Source: Plecoglossus altivelis (taxonomy: Eukaryota > Chordata > Actinopteri > Osmeriformes > Plecoglossidae). Taken from it: a stretch of 64,000 nt of DNA. The DNA lies in the NCBI GenBank assembly GCA_036571765.1, contig BROE01000022.1, positions 9,479,920 to 9,543,919 on the forward strand, given 5' to 3'. Positions 25,801 to 35,683 of the stretch are shown in pieces; position 1 is the first letter of the stretch; each line of letters starts with the position of its first letter. Under the pieces are notes generated by a model, which was not told where the DNA came from, did not search any database, and saw only the letters and a program-made list of their open reading frames with translations. Both the position numbers and the translations under genes were made by a program.

Positions 25801-28770
25801 GATAGAGAAAACAGAGAAGCCTAGTTCCAGAGTGACTTTCCCACCTGACTACATACGAGTGGGGGGGGGGTGGGGGAGTTGTCAAGATGCAGATCCATAT
25901 CGGAGATCCAGAAATGGATCAGACCTACGTGCTAATGTAATCTACACGCCTGTGTTTATTCTCGGCACAAACCGCCATCGTTGTAGTCTTTGTCTCCTTT
26001 ACAAAGCGGAGGACTCAGACAGCAGGGCTACCTTGCGGACGTTGTGGATGAGAGGTAGGGCCAGGGAGGGGTCGCCGGGCCCGTTGGAGATGAAGAGGCC
26101 GTCGTACTCAAGACTCAGCAGGTCCTGGTCCCAGGGCACCAGGTGGACCTCAGCGCCACGCTACACACACACACACGCACGCGCACGCACACGCGCACAC
26201 GCACACACAGGGTCAGGAACTGACAATTGCTAATAGTGAAGAGGTGTCATTCAGTTCCCCTAAGCTGGGGAGGGTGAAGAGGGGTTACAATCCTCCTTCT
26301 TCCTCACCTTGACCAGCAGTCGGATGATGTTGTGTTTGATCCCACAGTCGACAGCCACCACTTTGATCGGGTTGCCTTTCCCATAGATTCTAGTTTCCTG
26401 GGACCACAAAGCACAAGTGTCCTCATCAACACCATGGTCTGTAAGCAGTACTGGTGTCTGGGTCTGGCAACACGCGTTACCTTGGTCGAGACCTCAGCTA
26501 TCAGGTTATTCTGGTTGGGGTCGGTTATCTCCACAGGTTGGCCCTCAAACTCGATTTTGCCCAAGACTGTCCCCTAGGGACAAGTACAAGAATTTCAATT
26601 CACATGATATTGTCCAGTGGGGACTGATATGACAGCTGACAGGTAAAACATTTGTCCAACCCTGTCTCTGATGATCTTCGTCAGCATCCTGGTGTCCACT
26701 CCAAATAACGCAGGGACCTACAAACAACACACAACCAGCAGCGGACTAAGATAACAGATCTTCGAAAGAGACCACCTGCTTACTGTCTGAGTCTTCTGCT
26801 TTGAATGAGGACCATAGATGAAGAACCTCAGTTTACAGTTCACTTTAAGCGAGCGTATGGAGTTTGTAATGAGTTATGTTAAGTAAACATTCATCGATCA
26901 TCTCTGTATTCCAGAGCGCATAGCGTCCTGTCGGCCACCAGAACGAGCATCCCAATGCAAGCCCTGTGGACCGTGTCCCCACCTTCTCCTCCTCCAGCCA
27001 CTGAGCCAGCGACTTGACAGAGTTCCAGTGGCTGTACTCGTGACTGTAGTCTTGCACCAGGAGACCAGACACCTGCACACAACACAACACGCACAAAACC
27101 AAATGCACAGTCAGCGGGGAAAAAAAGAAAAGAAAAAAAGTTGATGTTTAAATGCCGTGCCATCGCTTCACGAGCCCTTCGTGACTACAAAACAGTGGTC
27201 GTTCCACTAGTGCGTGCTGCCCCTGTTAAGACCTCCCCTCTTGTGGCAGACCCCTCCCACTGCCCGGACCCCACCTGGACACGCTCCGACTCCACGTTCT
27301 TCCTGAGCCCCAGCTCATCCAGCTCCTGGGTGTTGGGAACGCCATAGTTACCCACGATGGGGTAGGTGAGCGTCAGGATCTGGCCTCGGTAGCTAGGGTC
27401 AGTCAAGGCCTCGGGGTACCTGGAGGGAGGGTGTAGCACAAACGGTTCCTGCTGTACTGTGGAAGGATATGTCTCTATGATGGATATGTCTCTCTATGAA
27501 GAATATGTCTCTCTATGAAGGATATGTCTCTCTATGAAGGATATGTCTCTCTATGAAGGATATGTCTCTATGAAGGATGTGTCTCTATAAAGGATGTGTC
27601 TCTATGAGGGATGTGTCTCTATGAAGGATGTGTCTCTATGAAGGATGTGTCTCTATGAAGGATGTGTCTCTATGAAGGATATGTCTCTATAAAGGACATG
27701 ACGTACAGCAGGCATTTCTTTAACAACACCAAGGTTACGGTACACTGCGTGTGTGCTAATGAGCACCACCGGCAGAATCCAGCGTGTTTGCATATGGCTC
27801 GCAGTCGTCTTACCCCACCAGGCCAGTGTTGAAGACAAGCTCCCCAGCTGTCGAGCGACCATGCCCAAAGGAGAAGCCCTTCATCCGCATCCCATCCTCC
27901 AGGACCAGGTGGGCAACCTGGGTCTGGGTGTCAGGGAGACCAAACGAAAGAATTTGGCTGCAGTTCGTTCACTGTTCAAAACTATGCAAATTTCTCTGGC
28001 TACCGGGGGACGGTTGATGACAGTTGATGTCGAAGCTTGAAATACGTGAATACATCTGTATTTGTCACGTATCACGCCATGTCATGGTCCAGCTTGAATG
28101 CTGTCAAATACTCATGTGTGTGTGTTTTTTGAAATATATAAAAAGTCCACCTACTTGGATAAGTCGTACACTAAATAATAGATACTGCAGCTATAACATT
28201 TGACATTTTCTGATGTTGCCCAGTGACAACCGAAGCCAACACAAAGTGGTCAAAACCTTACGCTGAAAATGCCTCATGACTGTTAAGGTTTAATGCTTCA
28301 TTTCATTGGATTTGATAAATGACAGGTTTCGTGGCTGTTACGGGCTCATTAATTCGTTTTTTTTTCCCCCACCCTCGACAGATGTAATCCAGATGCTACT
28401 TCACTCGCAAGATAGACCCCAGCAACCTGCTGCTGGGCCCAGAGTTACTCCTGAGGATCAGTTACATGGCAGCTTCCATTTGACTGCTGGCTTTTGCATG
28501 CTAACTGCTAGCAAACTAGCTCGATTCAAGTCAACGAGCTAACTGTTCAAAGTTGAACTTGAAAAAACTATACAGGTTGAAAGGTATATAAAAAAATATA
28601 CGCTGTGTTGCACGGTAAAATAATTTGACTGCAAAAGGGACACTTACCTTTACACTGAATAGTCTTGTGGTAGACCTCAGACAGGTCATGTTACCGAGTC
28701 TTCTACTATGGACGAGCGAACCACGCCTGACGGAATTGACGAAGCTGCATGCTGACAATATTTTGGCCAT
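344..28770 (-). CDS. cps1: Carbamoyl-phosphate synthetase, mitochondrial, glutamine-type (CPS III-like); 33 of about 38 coding exons, 3' end outside the window
   Basis: The gene makes carbamoyl phosphate from bicarbonate, ATP and a nitrogen donor in the mitochondrial matrix, feeding citrulline and urea synthesis. It is a fusion of a glutaminase-like small-subunit half and a large half with two ATP-grasp modules. Translated exons match vertebrate CPS1 end to end and in order, with GT-AG boundaries and consistent phases except where noted. By my numbering the start methionine is residue 1 and the last exon seen ends near residue 1364, if the missing block of about 66 residues is counted. The human protein is 1500 residues, so about 136 C-terminal residues (the N-acetylglutamate-binding domain) lie beyond base 1. 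Unlike mammalian CPS1, the glutaminase nucleophile cysteine is kept, so glutamine use as in fish CPS III is expected. Exons are listed in the block entries. Confidence 0.95.
668..5705 (-). other. cps1 intron of 5.0 kb
   Basis: No coding exon was found on either strand. Contents are simple-sequence DNA: a T/G homopolymer block at about 993-1065, a CA/CG tract at 2027-2072, a CT-rich block at 2640-2920 that includes a telomere-like stretch, a purine-rich block at 3925-4000, and a run of about 14 G near 4877-4892. The remainder looks like ordinary intron sequence. Confidence 0.6.
2762..2797 (+). repeat. Short telomere-like repeat inside a CT-rich block
   Basis: The sequence reads CTAACCCTAACCCTAAAACC and then degenerates to CCAACCC and AAACCTAA. 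It has about two and a half exact CCCTAA units, embedded in a (CT)n tract within a cps1 intron. It is too short to be more than a microsatellite or a repair scar. Confidence 0.6.
5706..18111 (-). CDS. cps1: cps1 exons 22-31: second pre-ATP-grasp and ATP-grasp module (carbamate phosphorylation)
   Basis: Exons are 18046-18111, 17624-17687, 17344-17525, 15079-15273, 13149-13216, 10771-10846, 9276-9353, 6574-6681, 6154-6243 and 5706-5876. Motifs: IDTLAAEYPAVTNYLYCTYN, MVLGCGPYHIGSSVEFDW, NPETVSTDFDECDRLYFEEL, VSVGGQIPNNLAVPLHQSG, YPCLLRPSYVLSGSAMNVV (ATP loop), TEHVEDAGVHSGDATLMLP and VIECNLRASRSFPFVSKT (metal-binding Glu and Asn). All splice phases agree; for example the serine of VLSGS is split AG|T between 13149 and 10846. 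The introns are long (up to about 2.6 kb) and full of simple repeats. The donor after 17344 (GAG|GTCAGA) is weak but is the only one that fits. Confidence 0.94.
7199..7460 (+). repeat. GA-rich polypurine tract
   Basis: About 260 bases of almost pure purine on the plus strand, made of GAGAGA with GCGA and CAGA variants, with short higher-order repeats such as GAGAGAGC. The complementary strand is a polypyrimidine run in the sense of cps1 transcription. Confidence 0.85.
7719..8246 (+). repeat. Composite minisatellite with two alternating unit types
   Basis: Unit A, about 26 bases, has the core GGATAGACTGCATGACTAGA and appears 13 times by my count. Unit B, about 26 bases, has the core GAGGAACGTACTGCAG and appears seven times. 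The two are interspersed irregularly (A, A-A or A-A-A between B units) and copies differ by few bases, which suggests recent expansion. There is no palindrome or unique spacer, so it is not a CRISPR array. Confidence 0.92.
8430..8745 (+). repeat. Imperfect CA/CG dinucleotide tract
   Basis: About 315 bases of ACAC with frequent GCAC, ATAC and AAAC variants. It gives rise to several long cysteine- and valine-rich false frames on the minus strand. Confidence 0.85.
10860..11080 (+). repeat. GA-rich polypurine tract immediately upstream of cps1 exon 27
   Basis: A nearly pure purine run of about 220 bases (GAGAGA, GGGAGAG, GACAGA). On the cps1 strand it forms the pyrimidine-rich stretch before the acceptor of the exon at 10771-10846, starting only about 15 bases from it. 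Confidence 0.85.
11496..11500. other. Assembly gap (five N)
   Basis: Five unknown bases follow directly on a run of about ten G inside a cps1 intron. The gap size is probably nominal, so real sequence of unknown length may be missing. Confidence 0.99.
12890..13125 (+). repeat. GA-rich tract with a higher-order repeat of about 60 bases
   Basis: A purine tract in which the element ACTGATAGAGAGAGACTGAG, followed by AAACAGAGAGAG and GCGAGAAAGCGAG, recurs about three times. It lies just upstream (in cps1 sense) of the exon at 13149-13216... that is, in the intron that follows that exon. Confidence 0.75.
13877..14115 (+). repeat. CT/CCT minisatellite
   Basis: A plus-strand polypyrimidine block built from a loose unit of about 30 bases, CTCCTCCTCCTGCCCCCCAT followed by CCCCCTCCGCTTC. 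It lies in a cps1 intron (13217-15078) and creates long glycine- or proline-rich false frames on both strands. Confidence 0.8.
15274..17343 (-). other. cps1 intron of 2.1 kb
   Basis: No exon was seen. It holds G-rich stretches (15600-15850), a GT/GAGGTGTG tract (about 16150-16232), A-rich patches near 16656-16690, and a poly-C patch near 16970-17010. Otherwise unremarkable. Confidence 0.6.
18610..21541 (-). CDS. cps1: cps1 exons 19-21 as found: oligomerisation-type domain, 5' edge of exon 19 damaged
   Basis: Exons are 21365-21541, 20624-20742 and 18610-18751. They encode VMAVGRTFEESIQKALRMCH onward, then ALHSGVTVDEIHQLTAIDKW onward, then ATVPADLLLKAKQDGFSD and ending RPWVKQ, matching the human region between the two synthetase halves. 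Exon 19 has a proper donor (AAG|GTACGG). Its upstream edge does not: reading the gene strand, the GTG for valine is preceded by CA and a run of about 14 C, with no AG acceptor. The missing codons should encode the human-like stretch ending MKSVGE. Exon numbers from here on ignore the missing block. Confidence 0.88.
18752..20623 (-). other. cps1 intron of 1.9 kb
   Basis: No exon was seen. It holds GT tracts (about 18870-18903 and 19436-19490), an A homopolymer (about 19137-19153), a GA-rich tract (about 19943-20210) and a GT tract next to the following exon (about 20526-20590). Confidence 0.6.
19943..20210 (+). repeat. GA-rich polypurine tract
   Basis: About 270 bases of GAGAGA, GGGAGAG and CACAGAGAG variants on the plus strand. 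It is the source of several long serine- or leucine-rich false frames. Confidence 0.85.
21542..22540 (-). other. cps1 interval where coding sequence is expected but not found
   Basis: About one kilobase between exons 18 and 19 in the numbering used here. Vertebrate CPS1 has about 66 residues between the two flanking exons, starting YPLAF and ending MKSVGE. I read both strands of this interval and found no match. The interval begins with a G run of about 14 (21543-21556), followed by TTAGGGTTACC. Confidence 0.75.
22541..24917 (-). CDS. cps1: cps1 exons 12-18: linker and first ATP-grasp module (bicarbonate phosphorylation)
   Basis: Exons are 24819-24917, 24562-24657, 24097-24286, 23841-23998, 23611-23739, 23003-23147 and 22541-22751, about residues 387-729. 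Motifs in order: VLLLGSGGLSIGQAGEFDYS (pre-ATP-grasp dinucleotide-fold loop), LMNPNIASVQTNE, MGGQTALNCG, SIMATEDRQLF, RSAYALGGLGSG (ATP-binding loop), VVRDIADNCVTVCNMEN, SIVVAPSQTLS and IEVNARLSRSSALASKATG (metal-binding Glu and Asn). Exon 18 ends in phase 2 (ACT GG|GTGAG). Its normal downstream partner, beginning YPLAF in human, is not found. Intron 16 (23148-23610... 23739 side) carries a CCCACAG-rich minisatellite at 23421-23582. Confidence 0.93.
22758..22890 (+). repeat. GA-rich tract next to cps1 exon 18
   Basis: GACAGAGACAGAGA, then (GA)n with variants, starting only a few bases from the acceptor of the exon at 22541-22751, so in cps1 sense it forms that exon's pyrimidine tract. Confidence 0.8.
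23421..23582 (+). repeat. Degenerate CCCACAG minisatellite in a cps1 intron
   Basis: About 160 bases built from loose 7- to 14-base units such as CCCACAGCCCA, CCCACAACCCA and GACCAGTGCCCA. It lies just outside the exon at 23611-23739 in a small intron and prolongs that exon's reading frame artificially. Confidence 0.75.
25178..25782 (-). CDS. cps1: cps1 exons 9-11: glutaminase active site (Cys, His and Glu all present)
   Basis: Exons are 25676-25782, 25383-25524 and 25178-25255, about residues 278-386. Exon 9 reads FGICMGNQITALAAGA; the cysteine, about residue 291, is the glutaminase nucleophile (E. coli CarA Cys269). In mammalian CPS1 this position is serine and glutamine cannot be used. 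Exon 11 reads TAQFHPEAKGGPTDTE, giving the catalytic His and Glu of the triad (about 375 and 377). Exon 10 has TAQNHGYGID, also conserved in active glutaminases. The intron between exons 10 and 11 (25256-25382) begins with GC, not GT, by the only reading that keeps the frame. Confidence 0.93.
26032..27917 (-). CDS. cps1: cps1 exons 2-8: small-subunit N-terminal domain and start of the glutaminase domain
   Basis: Exons are 27814-27917, 27275-27419, 26983-27072, 26661-26717, 26481-26573, 26308-26397 and 26032-26160, about residues 42-277. They hold the CarA-like N-terminal domain (motifs ELVFNTGLVG, YPEALTDPSY, GVDTRMLTK, GKIEFEGQPV, VVAVDCGIKHN). The last exon holds the loop FISNGPGDP. Glutamine-using CPSs such as E. 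coli CarA have SNGPGDP here, while human CPS1 has AGGPGNP. LTYPIVGNYG in exon 3 is also nearer the glutamine-using enzymes than the human sequence. Introns are short apart from intron 1 (27918-28647) and intron 2 (27420-27813), which carries a minisatellite. Confidence 0.93.
27461..27699 (+). repeat. Minisatellite of 17-19 base units in cps1 intron 2
   Basis: About 13 copies of a unit reading GGATATGTCTCTATGAA, some with one extra CT pair and later copies with GGATGTG. The copies are well conserved. No coding role. Confidence 0.9.
28648..28770 (-). CDS. cps1: cps1 exon 1: start codon and mitochondrial presequence
   Basis: This exon encodes residues 1-41. The ATG is at 28770-28768, with A at -3 and G at +4, a good initiation context. 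The peptide begins MAKILSACSF and has about seven arginines, several serines and no acidic residue, as expected for a matrix-targeting presequence. It ends in FSVK before a strong donor (AAG|GTAAGTG, phase 0). Human CPS1 also starts with a basic presequence of similar length. No TATA box was seen close upstream; inverted CCAAT boxes lie at about 28860 and 29058, but I could not place the transcription start. Confidence 0.9.
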
Positions 28771-31700
28771 ATTCCTGTGTCAGACTTTGACTATAAAGTG
28801 GCCGTCCAATTAAGCCCAGAAGTAACAAAAAGGCTAGTTGCCTAAATCGGTTGTTGCTTCAATTGGACTTGACCCAGTAAATCAAGAAAATGAGTTGAGG
28901 ATCAAGTAGGCAGCGCGCCTACTACAATACGGACAGCGTGTTCAGACAGTCGAGCCACGGAAAGTGGATGAGAAGATCCGAATGAGCATCAGCATCAGCG
29001 ACGCGAGAGCGGCTGAGTTTGAAGTTGGACTTTTCGCTCTCGTGTCGGACAATGATTTGATTGGTTCGTGCACAGGCTTGCTGACACCATGATGTCAGAC
29101 ATGAACAACCTTGAGGGGTTTTTTTGTGTGCAATATATACGTTTTTTATATCATCATTTATAGAATATAATACTTTTGATATAACGTTTTTTTAATGTCT
29201 GAAAAGTGTTTAGATATGCTCCAGTTAAACCACAACGTAGTGTACAACGTTTGTACATAGACGTATAGCCTATAGTTTTGTACTATATCCGTTGGGATTT
29301 CATTTACCTTTTCAGAAATAACCACCTTTATACCTTGTAATATATTTCTATAACTTGTCAATGCAGTATGACCAAAGGGCAGTTAAAACACGTTCCTAAT
29401 ACGTCAGTCCTTACCAGAACATAACAATTATTATTTAGCAAGAAGGCTACTGAAGAGATCAAGACTCATTTAAAAGAAGGTTTCTTTTTTCGGATGTAGA
29501 CCCTGCCTGTATGCATGACTGCTTTCCACGCTAATCTTTGGTCTTTTCTATAGAGCCTGCCGCATGACAATGCGGAACTGTGTTGTAGTGGGATTAGAGG
29601 GGCCTGTATTTGCTGATGACAGTGGGAATATCTGTCAGCGGTGAGGACAGCCTGCCTATCACTCTGCTGGGTTCAGCAGTCTGCGACCACACCAGGCAGC
29701 GGTCGGACCAGACCGGCCGTGAGTAATGACACCCAGGGCCACATGAGGATAGAGACATTCTGGTTTCGGCACCTACACAATGAATGTCATTACAATGGGG
29801 CGGTGGAAAGCCATGTGTGAAGTGCTGGAGAAAAATACCATTGACCCTATTAGGAAGCCACCAATGAATGAAACATGTCTTTCAGATGCATGCCGGGAGA
29901 CACGAAGGCACGTTGGAGTTCACACAGCATTGACCGTGACTCAGTGAGGTGTTTCTGGTTTATGACAGGTTGGTCGTGCCTCGGCTTGTACGAATGTCTT
30001 GCTCAATAACGGTCTGAGAAAATGATGCAGTCAGTCTTCCACCGTTGAGCAGAAAGTCCAAGTGTGCGTCACAGCTTATTCTCATGCGCTGCTCCGTCTA
30101 CTTGCTTCAGAGAGCCGGTTTAAACACACCTCTGGCATGAGGTCACTTTTTATAGCGGAGTTTCAGTACGGCCAATCAGGCTGCCCGCGTCTAATTGTGT
30201 ACCTATGCGATCGCAGGTGGAGCACTGTTGCCATCCAGTGGTCGTTTTCAGAAGGGAGAAGTCCTGAGGCTGCTATCAAGGCATTGTGTGGGTCAGTGGA
30301 TACACCGTGTACAGCCTGCAGCCTACTCCAAGACTCACCCTTTGTGTGTGAGATCCAGCTTTGTTTAGCTAATCAATTACATTCTAAATAATTGTCTGAA
30401 TTGATATTGAGTGTGTTTTAGATGGATGCAGGTTCTTACATGTATGTTTTGGAATGGACTTGTAGATGGACTGTGGGTTATTGTTGTGTGAAGGATAATG
30501 AGGGGTCCCTCTCTCCTTGCTGGGGGGCCGGATGCTATTCTCAGAGAAGTGTCCCCCTAGACAAGCAGCCATGGCAATCGTGACCATAATACAAGTCATC
30601 ACATGGAAAATTGTCCGGCCAAGTGGAGGTCTGTGAAATGCATATCCCTTTATTATCGGGGCTGTGATTAGTGCCTGACCGAGGCCCTCTTCTGATTGGT
30701 AGTTGGATGTCCTGATGGGGATCCGATGACTGTCTTGGTGAAGGGACCCCACATTGTCTGCAGTCCCAAGTGCAGTCCTGTCATGCATGGTGGACTAAAA
30801 ATAGCCAATCCCACTACTTGCCATTTTCCAGCTTTACAGTTACAAAGTTGGATCTTGGCTTGGTTCCAACAAGCTCCCCCCCCCACCTGACACATTCCAT
30901 GTTGTTGTACTAAGTCAATACAAGGCTTATCATCGCTTACGTTATGCACTATTATACAGTCTGGGGTCCTTTATTTTCTGAATATTATCATATAATCTGA
31001 ATATGGTGGTTGATTTGTAGATGTTTTCAATTGGCAACTAGTTTTATGAGGACAATAATCAGTGGTTTGCCAACAGTGATTACTCATGAAACTTACGCCG
31101 CCTCCCCTTTCTTGTATTTATCACAGATCTGATTGGATAGAGTAAGACATCGCCTCTTGCTGCATCCAATCAACTGCTGGTCAAGTGAGTGAATACAAGA
31201 CGGTACAGTGCAAATTTCAATAAATTAATCAGGATGTAGGTGGACCAAAGCAGAGACGTGTTTTAAATGTATTTGTTTTTCAATGTATCTCAAGCAATTC
31301 TCACACAGCGCTATTTTACATCTTATTGCATCGACGCTTTCAGTTGATGTCGACCAATAATAAGCTTTTATAATTAGTGGCTATATTGTTCTTACCGGTC
31401 ATTCACATTAATTCAAGATTTGACTAATACTGTTTGGTTGGATGGACCATCCGCGTTCTGACTTCGGTGAAGATGTTTTCTTTCAGTTAGAGGTATCATA
31501 ATAAGCTGCCCAAGTGACCGCTCTCTTCTTGAAATGTGAAGCTGAACTCAAAGTTGCTTTGCATCAATGGAAAGTGTCATGGATGGAGGAGAAGGAGGAG
31601 AAGGAAGCTGAACCCGCTCTGCAGCAGTGTCACGTTACGACCGGCCCCCCCTGTCTCTGCGGTGGATACATGTGCAGGCAAAGGGCAGAGTGTGGCTTTG

Positions 31701-34357
31701 TTTAGCCTGCCCCTTTCTAATCCCTGTCCAATGTAGCCCAGAGGAAGGCTCTGAGCAGCAGGCCAGAGAGTCTGCATCAGCCCCCTTAAGGAGCCATGGC
31801 CCCTCTCTTAGAAATCCCAAGAAACTTCACACCTCTCCGTAGGGAGCTATAAATAGAGGCCATCTGTCCCCCAGGCTCAGTTACAAGCTCATTCCTTTTG
31901 GGGCGGCTCAGCGTCGGGGGGTTGGCTTGAAGAGGGACATGGAAGGAAGCGGATGACTTGGGTGGAGTGGAGAGACGGTGCGGAGATCAGAGGCAGAAGC
32001 CAAAAGCAAGGCACCGCCAGCCACATTCAGCTGACCATCGTCTGTGATAAGACGGTAGCGTTGGCTTCCATGATGGTCAGGAAACTCCCTGCGAATTCAA
32101 ACGAACACTGACACACGTGGTAACCTCAGTGCACCTATCGGATCCACTTACTTTCACCACGCTCTTATTGGGATTGGGATCAAGCTTGGTTTTAGGTTGT
32201 TTACATCACATCAGCCACGCCTACTTTTGCAAGCCCGACCGTGTAAGACACCAACACTGTTAAAGTCCTCCTCTCTTGATCATCTATGTTTACTTTTATT
32301 TCCTTAAAAATGATCATTCTAAGCAATGCTGAATCTAGTAGACACTTCATATTTGTGGAAAATATTGATTGTGTGGTCTGATATTTGTGGACATATTTCC
32401 TATAAAGGGTATTCTATTCAACAACCAAAATAATTGTGCATCACTGGTTCACGTCCCTAAGATTCAAATCCCTTCTAGAAGGCGATGTCCTGGGGGTAGT
32501 CTAGGGTAAACTATGTTCCTCGTCACCCTGCGAAGAATTTGGAAAGTTACACCCATCCTATACCAAGGAGATGGTGGGCTGGACAGGGTGATGAGGTGAA
32601 AGAGAAAGAGGAAAGATAAACCACCAATAAATAAACCCCATGCAACCCCATCGCTGACACTGTTCCCCCGCCCGATACTCTCCCACTTCCTGTTCCCCTG
32701 TCTTTGGCAGTCCAAAACCAAACAGTAGCAGTGATAGTGAGCTCCTGATAGGTTACCTGCTTGGAGTGACAACTAAACACAGGCACCAAGTCACCTGACC
32801 CACTAACATCCCCCTTACAATGAATCGGTTGTGAGGTCAATGTTTGTGTCGTCAGGCCGTCTGAACTGTTTCTATGACGATAGAAGCAATCATCAGCAGA
32901 ATAATAGGCCTTAGACAGCATCATGTAGGGTGTTAGCCAGCAGAACGAGAACCATGCCAGGATGGCTTCATTTTGCCCAGTGTTAAGTTGATACGTTTAT
33001 TGAATAGACAAGAGGTTTTGCCAAGCGGCAGACGTCCAGTTCCCTGTCTAGACCCTGCACCGATACTCAGCTGCGCTTAATCCAATGTAATTAACAAGCG
33101 CTTTTGGTTATCTTCGTGAGAGTCAGCAGGTTCTGCGGTCTGCAAGGGGGGGTATTTTCAGGGGGTTCGGATCCAAACCTCTGCAGGGTCGTTTGTAGCG
33201 TCCACCAGCTACTGAGGCTTCTTCTTCTTCTACCACTGTGTTTTCCAGCCTCCCAGAACTCCAAGTCCAGGTTGAATCTGAGTTTAGACTGGCGTGCGTC
33301 ATTCGAGCGGTGGAGGCGACGTGCCCTTTATATTACCTACTGGATCACTCAGGCCTCTGGAGAACGCTGATGTCATCTCTTAAATATGGCTGCCACATGG
33401 AGGCAGAGTCCTGTTTATGAATTTCACAAAGAATTATATGTTTACATATAAGATGATTATAGATGATGGATGTGTATCGCTATGATACTTGAGAGTCATA
33501 GGGTGCCACTGTGTTATTCTAGAGTGTATTTAGAGCAAGGCGGTTCATATTGGCATAATAACAGTTGGCCTCAAAATCAATTTTTATGATATTTGTTCAA
33601 ATAATTTGTATTGTGACAACTCATACGACTATTTGTATAGTGTTTATTTGGAAAATCTTTTTACGACACAACCGACAGCTGACCAAAACAACCAAAGCAT
33701 TCTGCACCCCAACTTGTTCATCGCAGTACCTTGTGCCCTCCCCAACTCAGGTCAAGGAGCTATCCTGGGACACCTGATTTCTGCGAACCCGATGCCTCCT
33801 CCTCTTTGCCCACCCTGCCAGGAAGACTGACTGGCAGGGGCTCTCCGAAGCTCCTAAAATCATTAGAAACTCTGAGTAGGTTTCAGTCTCCAGGACAGGT
33901 GCAGGGTGAAGGGGCAATGGATGGGGGTTGGGAATCTTGGAGAAAGTGCTGCAGGATGCCAGGAGCGATCACTGATGACAGCTGAGGCGATGAGGCTTTC
34001 TCTGGCTCGGCCTGCAATGAAGGGGTCAGTGAAAGCAGAAGCAGGGAGGGTGGGTGTGGGGGGGGGAGCAGAGAGGGACTGCAGGGTGGAGGAATTCACC
34101 CGGTCTCCGCCTCAGCAGGCCATGTGGGGAGATGGGGCCGTGCCCCCCGGAGACAGATATAGACCGGCGGAAAGAGACTGAATTTTTACCGTTTGTCTGT
34201 TTACTGGCGTAAGTGGCTGAGCCCGCCCAATAGATACCTCTCTCCTGTACCTCACACATGACTAAAAAAGACTGAGAGACATACAAGCAACCCAAAGACC
34301 AGGACCCAGTAGTCACTGTCACCTCTGGTGAGACTCTCATCTTCTAGACCACTACTC

Positions 34358-34396
<39 letters not shown>

Positions 34397-35573
34397 TCTC
34401 TCCCTCTCTGTCTCTATCTCTATCTCTTTCCTGTCACTCATTCCCTGTGTGACTCCCTTTACTGTAATCATGGAGGACAAGTGGGATCAGTCATGTCTGT
34501 GAAGGATGTCAATACAGATGGGCTATGCTGTCTGAAATAAACCAAAACGTGCAGGGTGTTTTTAAGGAGATAGTTACACATTGGGTTATTTGATTTTACC
34601 TGCTACAATTTCCACAAATAAGATCCAACCAACAAATAATCCAACCAGTCTTTTTAATGCTCCCACTCAGTTTGATCACCTTTTATCACCTGGCTTCTCA
34701 ACTATACAGACAAGGGGACTCGGTAAATTCCTAGCAACTTGTATGGGCCATATATAGCCAGTGCATATGACCATAACAGGATGAAATCTAAACATGCTAC
34801 TCGGCTGACGCATTTTCTTACTCCTCCTTTCGAAATCCCTCTACCCACCACCGCGTAAAGGTTGAGGAGCGCCCGTGTCTGCGCTCAACTGAGGTTTTCC
34901 AGTGATTTCTACGTCAACAACTTGGAAAGATCGAATGACGGGGTGACTTTACTTTCACTGAAGGAGTGGGGACTGCGGATGCGTTGGAGTGAAATTCCAA
35001 ACGGTGTATCAAGCGCGTTCGTTTGAATTGTGAAACAATAGGCTCGTTAATCAATATATCATTTCATATCTCCGATACTGCATTGATCATTCTTGGTTAA
35101 AGTGCATTTTAGATCAGAAAAGTAGTTTCAATCACTCTCTCGTTTGTTTACTCAGTCCTTTGACACTATCCCTTTGCGTCCCTCACAGTGTGAGACGATG
35201 ACAATTAATGATTGCAAAACTGCAGATGGCACATTTGTATCTACAGTACAGCTCCAACTTAGCAACAACAAAAAATGCCACCCACGTATGCCTTTGGCCG
35301 ACATAAAAACACAAAAAAACAAAGAAAAACAAAACATGAAACATTACATGGCATACTGGCGTTAACTGCTGACCTCAAACAACCCCATTCACTGTTTCCC
35401 ATGCTTTCTTTTTTCATTCGGTTTCTAAATAAACCGGTTTGAATGCGCCACCCCTCGAACTCAGCTTGGTCGCCTCTATTCCATGTATAGAAAGGCTGCC
35501 CACCCACAACCGCGCGCGGTCCAATCACTTTCCAAGTCAGAAGTTGACCGGGGTGCCCAGTCAAATGTTCTCA
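28771..35573. other. Intergenic region between divergent cps1 and myl1
   Basis: This 6.8-kb region must contain the cps1 promoter on the left and distal myl1 control DNA on the right. It is less repeat-rich and more AT-rich than the cps1 introns. I see no coding exon: the open frames are short and lack splice or family support. A (CT)n microsatellite lies at about 34361-34425. The most suggestive part is the muscle-type motif cluster at 31848-32033. In mammals LANCL1 lies between CPS1 and MYL1; no LANCL1 exon was recognised here. Confidence 0.65.
31848..32033 (+). promoter_or_regulatory. Candidate muscle enhancer or distal promoter: MEF2/TATA, MCAT and E-box motifs
   Basis: CTATAAATAG at 31848-31857 fits both a MEF2 site (YTAWWWWTAR) and a TATA box. 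CATTCCT at 31890-31896 fits the MCAT (TEAD) element. CAGCTG at 32028-32033 is an E-box of the myogenic type. The three motifs within 190 bases, 3.8 kb upstream of the myl1 ATG, suggest a muscle control element. This is inference from motifs; each alone is common. Confidence 0.35.
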
Positions 35574-35580
35574 TATATAA
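35521..35580 (+). promoter_or_regulatory. myl1: myl1 core promoter: CCAAT and TATA boxes
   Basis: CCAAT is at 35521-35525 and TATATAA at 35574-35580, about 49 bases apart and 104 bases before the start codon. Transcription should begin about 25-30 bases after the TATA box, near 35605, giving a 5' UTR of about 80 bases without an intron. An E-box, CACCTG, lies in that leader at 35646-35651. Confidence 0.75.
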
Positions 35581-35683
35581 ACGCCCAGACGCCCCTTTCC
35601 TCCTCTGAGTCCATTCCAACCTGTGTCACACTCTGTTGTCATCTTCACCTGGAACTGTCTGTAGACTAACTTGAACTGTCATA

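Noticed and set aside
32459..32475. GATTCAAATCC, similar to a tRNA B box
   Set aside because: No A box at the right distance and no cloverleaf can be folded around it.
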